This document shows positions 63,806 to 64,000 of a stretch of 64,000 bases of DNA, piece after piece. The DNA lies in contig NZ_JABBXH010000004.1 in NCBI RefSeq assembly GCF_012932965.1, positions 434,001 to 498,000 of the forward strand. Direction: 5' to 3'. The stretch's first letter is position 1; the number at the start of each line of letters is the position of its first letter. The translations under genes were made by a program, and so were the position numbers. Source of the stretch: Thalassotalea algicola. GTDB lineage: Bacteria; Pseudomonadota; Gammaproteobacteria; Enterobacterales; Alteromonadaceae. The notes beneath the pieces are model-generated. The model saw only the letters and a program-made list of their open reading frames with translations, did no database searches and was not told where the DNA came from.

Positions 63806-64000
63806 TTACACACCCCACACAATAAGGAAGCCTGCTACGAAATATGATAGCAAGGTTACTGAGAAGAAAAATTGCAAAGTACCACGTAAGAAAGCTTTCT
63901 TAACGTAATCTGACAATACTTGCCAGATACCGATCCACGCATGGATTAACAATGCAAATAAAGAAACTAAAGCAAACACTTTCATGCAAAGGTTAGCGAA
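63806..64000 (-). CDS. sdhD: Succinate dehydrogenase membrane anchor SdhD (partial)
   Basis: The last 64 codons are present; the 5' part lies beyond the window. LIHAWIGIWQVLSDYVKKAF holds the haem-ligand His and the quinone-site Asp-Tyr typical of SdhD, followed by the last membrane helix (FFFSVTLLSYFVAGFLIVWG). Its TAA stop directly precedes the sdhA GTG. Confidence 0.92.
   Translation of the reverse strand, partial: FANLCMKVFALVSLFALLIHAWIGIWQVLSDYVKKAFLRGTLQFFFSVTLLSYFVAGFLIVWGV

Noticed and set aside
1-64000. tRNA, rRNA, CRISPR arrays or a replication origin.
   Set aside because: I saw no cloverleaf with a T-loop signature, no regularly spaced short repeats and no DnaA-box cluster. A tRNAscan or CRISPR-finder run would settle this.

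Overview
The window is AT-rich, gene-dense chromosome from a marine gammaproteobacterium, most likely in Alteromonadales near Colwelliaceae (Colwellia/Thalassotalea type). The assignment rests on the seqA-pgm block, the ybfF-DUF2788-ybfE-fldA block followed by fur, the sdh-suc region, several small families typical of Alteromonadales and Vibrio (DUF2999, DUF6172, VF530, DUF4250), and many solitary periplasmic solute-binding proteins. This is inference from gene content; no 16S or other marker is present.

Layout. 1-3931 is the end of a mobile island: a tightly packed minus-strand module of a 423-aa tyrosine recombinase, a 765-aa recombinase-like protein and the start of a third gene cut by the window edge. 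It has inserted into dgt (anti-phage type dGTPase), whose 3' three quarters remain at 3997-5043. Next come a VOC protein, a Ser/Thr kinase-like protein and a gap holding a strong small-RNA candidate (7404-7585). 7664-11409 is the branched-chain keto-acid dehydrogenase operon, followed by astE. 12914-19442 is the conserved pgm/seqA/ybfF/ybfE/fldA/AlkD-like/fur block, then glnS. 21453-45653 is a mosaic of small operons: five orphan substrate-binding proteins, a sensor kinase, YbaK, zinc-ribbon protein, M19 dipeptidase, gsk, a SRAP peptidase, a 33-aa Cys-rich peptide behind a near-ideal FNR promoter, a DUF1800/DUF1501 pair, two paralogous ~60-aa proteins ending in Y-x-L-G-Y-N, TauE/SafE, a beta-lactamase-fold lipoprotein and a glutaredoxin. 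46200-47840 carries REP-like double hairpins around an unknown gene.

48791-64000 is the TCA region, read on the minus strand: sdhD (partial), sdhA, sdhB, sucA, sucB, then feoA-feoB, then sucC, sucD. Both suc transcription units end in repeated copies of their own last gene's 3' end. sucB is followed by two tandem degenerate copies of its last ~50 codons (56390-56823), with a terminator at the unit boundary. sucD is followed by two degenerate 3' ends (50403-50508 and 48860-48945), each lying immediately downstream of acquired genes (a MerR/TipAS regulator; two lipoproteins). I read these as displaced gene ends left by repeated end-on insertion, with feoAB separating sucAB from sucCD.

The strongest leads for new biology are the gene-end duplications at sucB and sucD, the recombinase module inside dgt, the structured sRNA, the FNR-controlled micro-peptide and the YxLGYN small-protein family. 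All similarity and motif statements were made by eye without database search.
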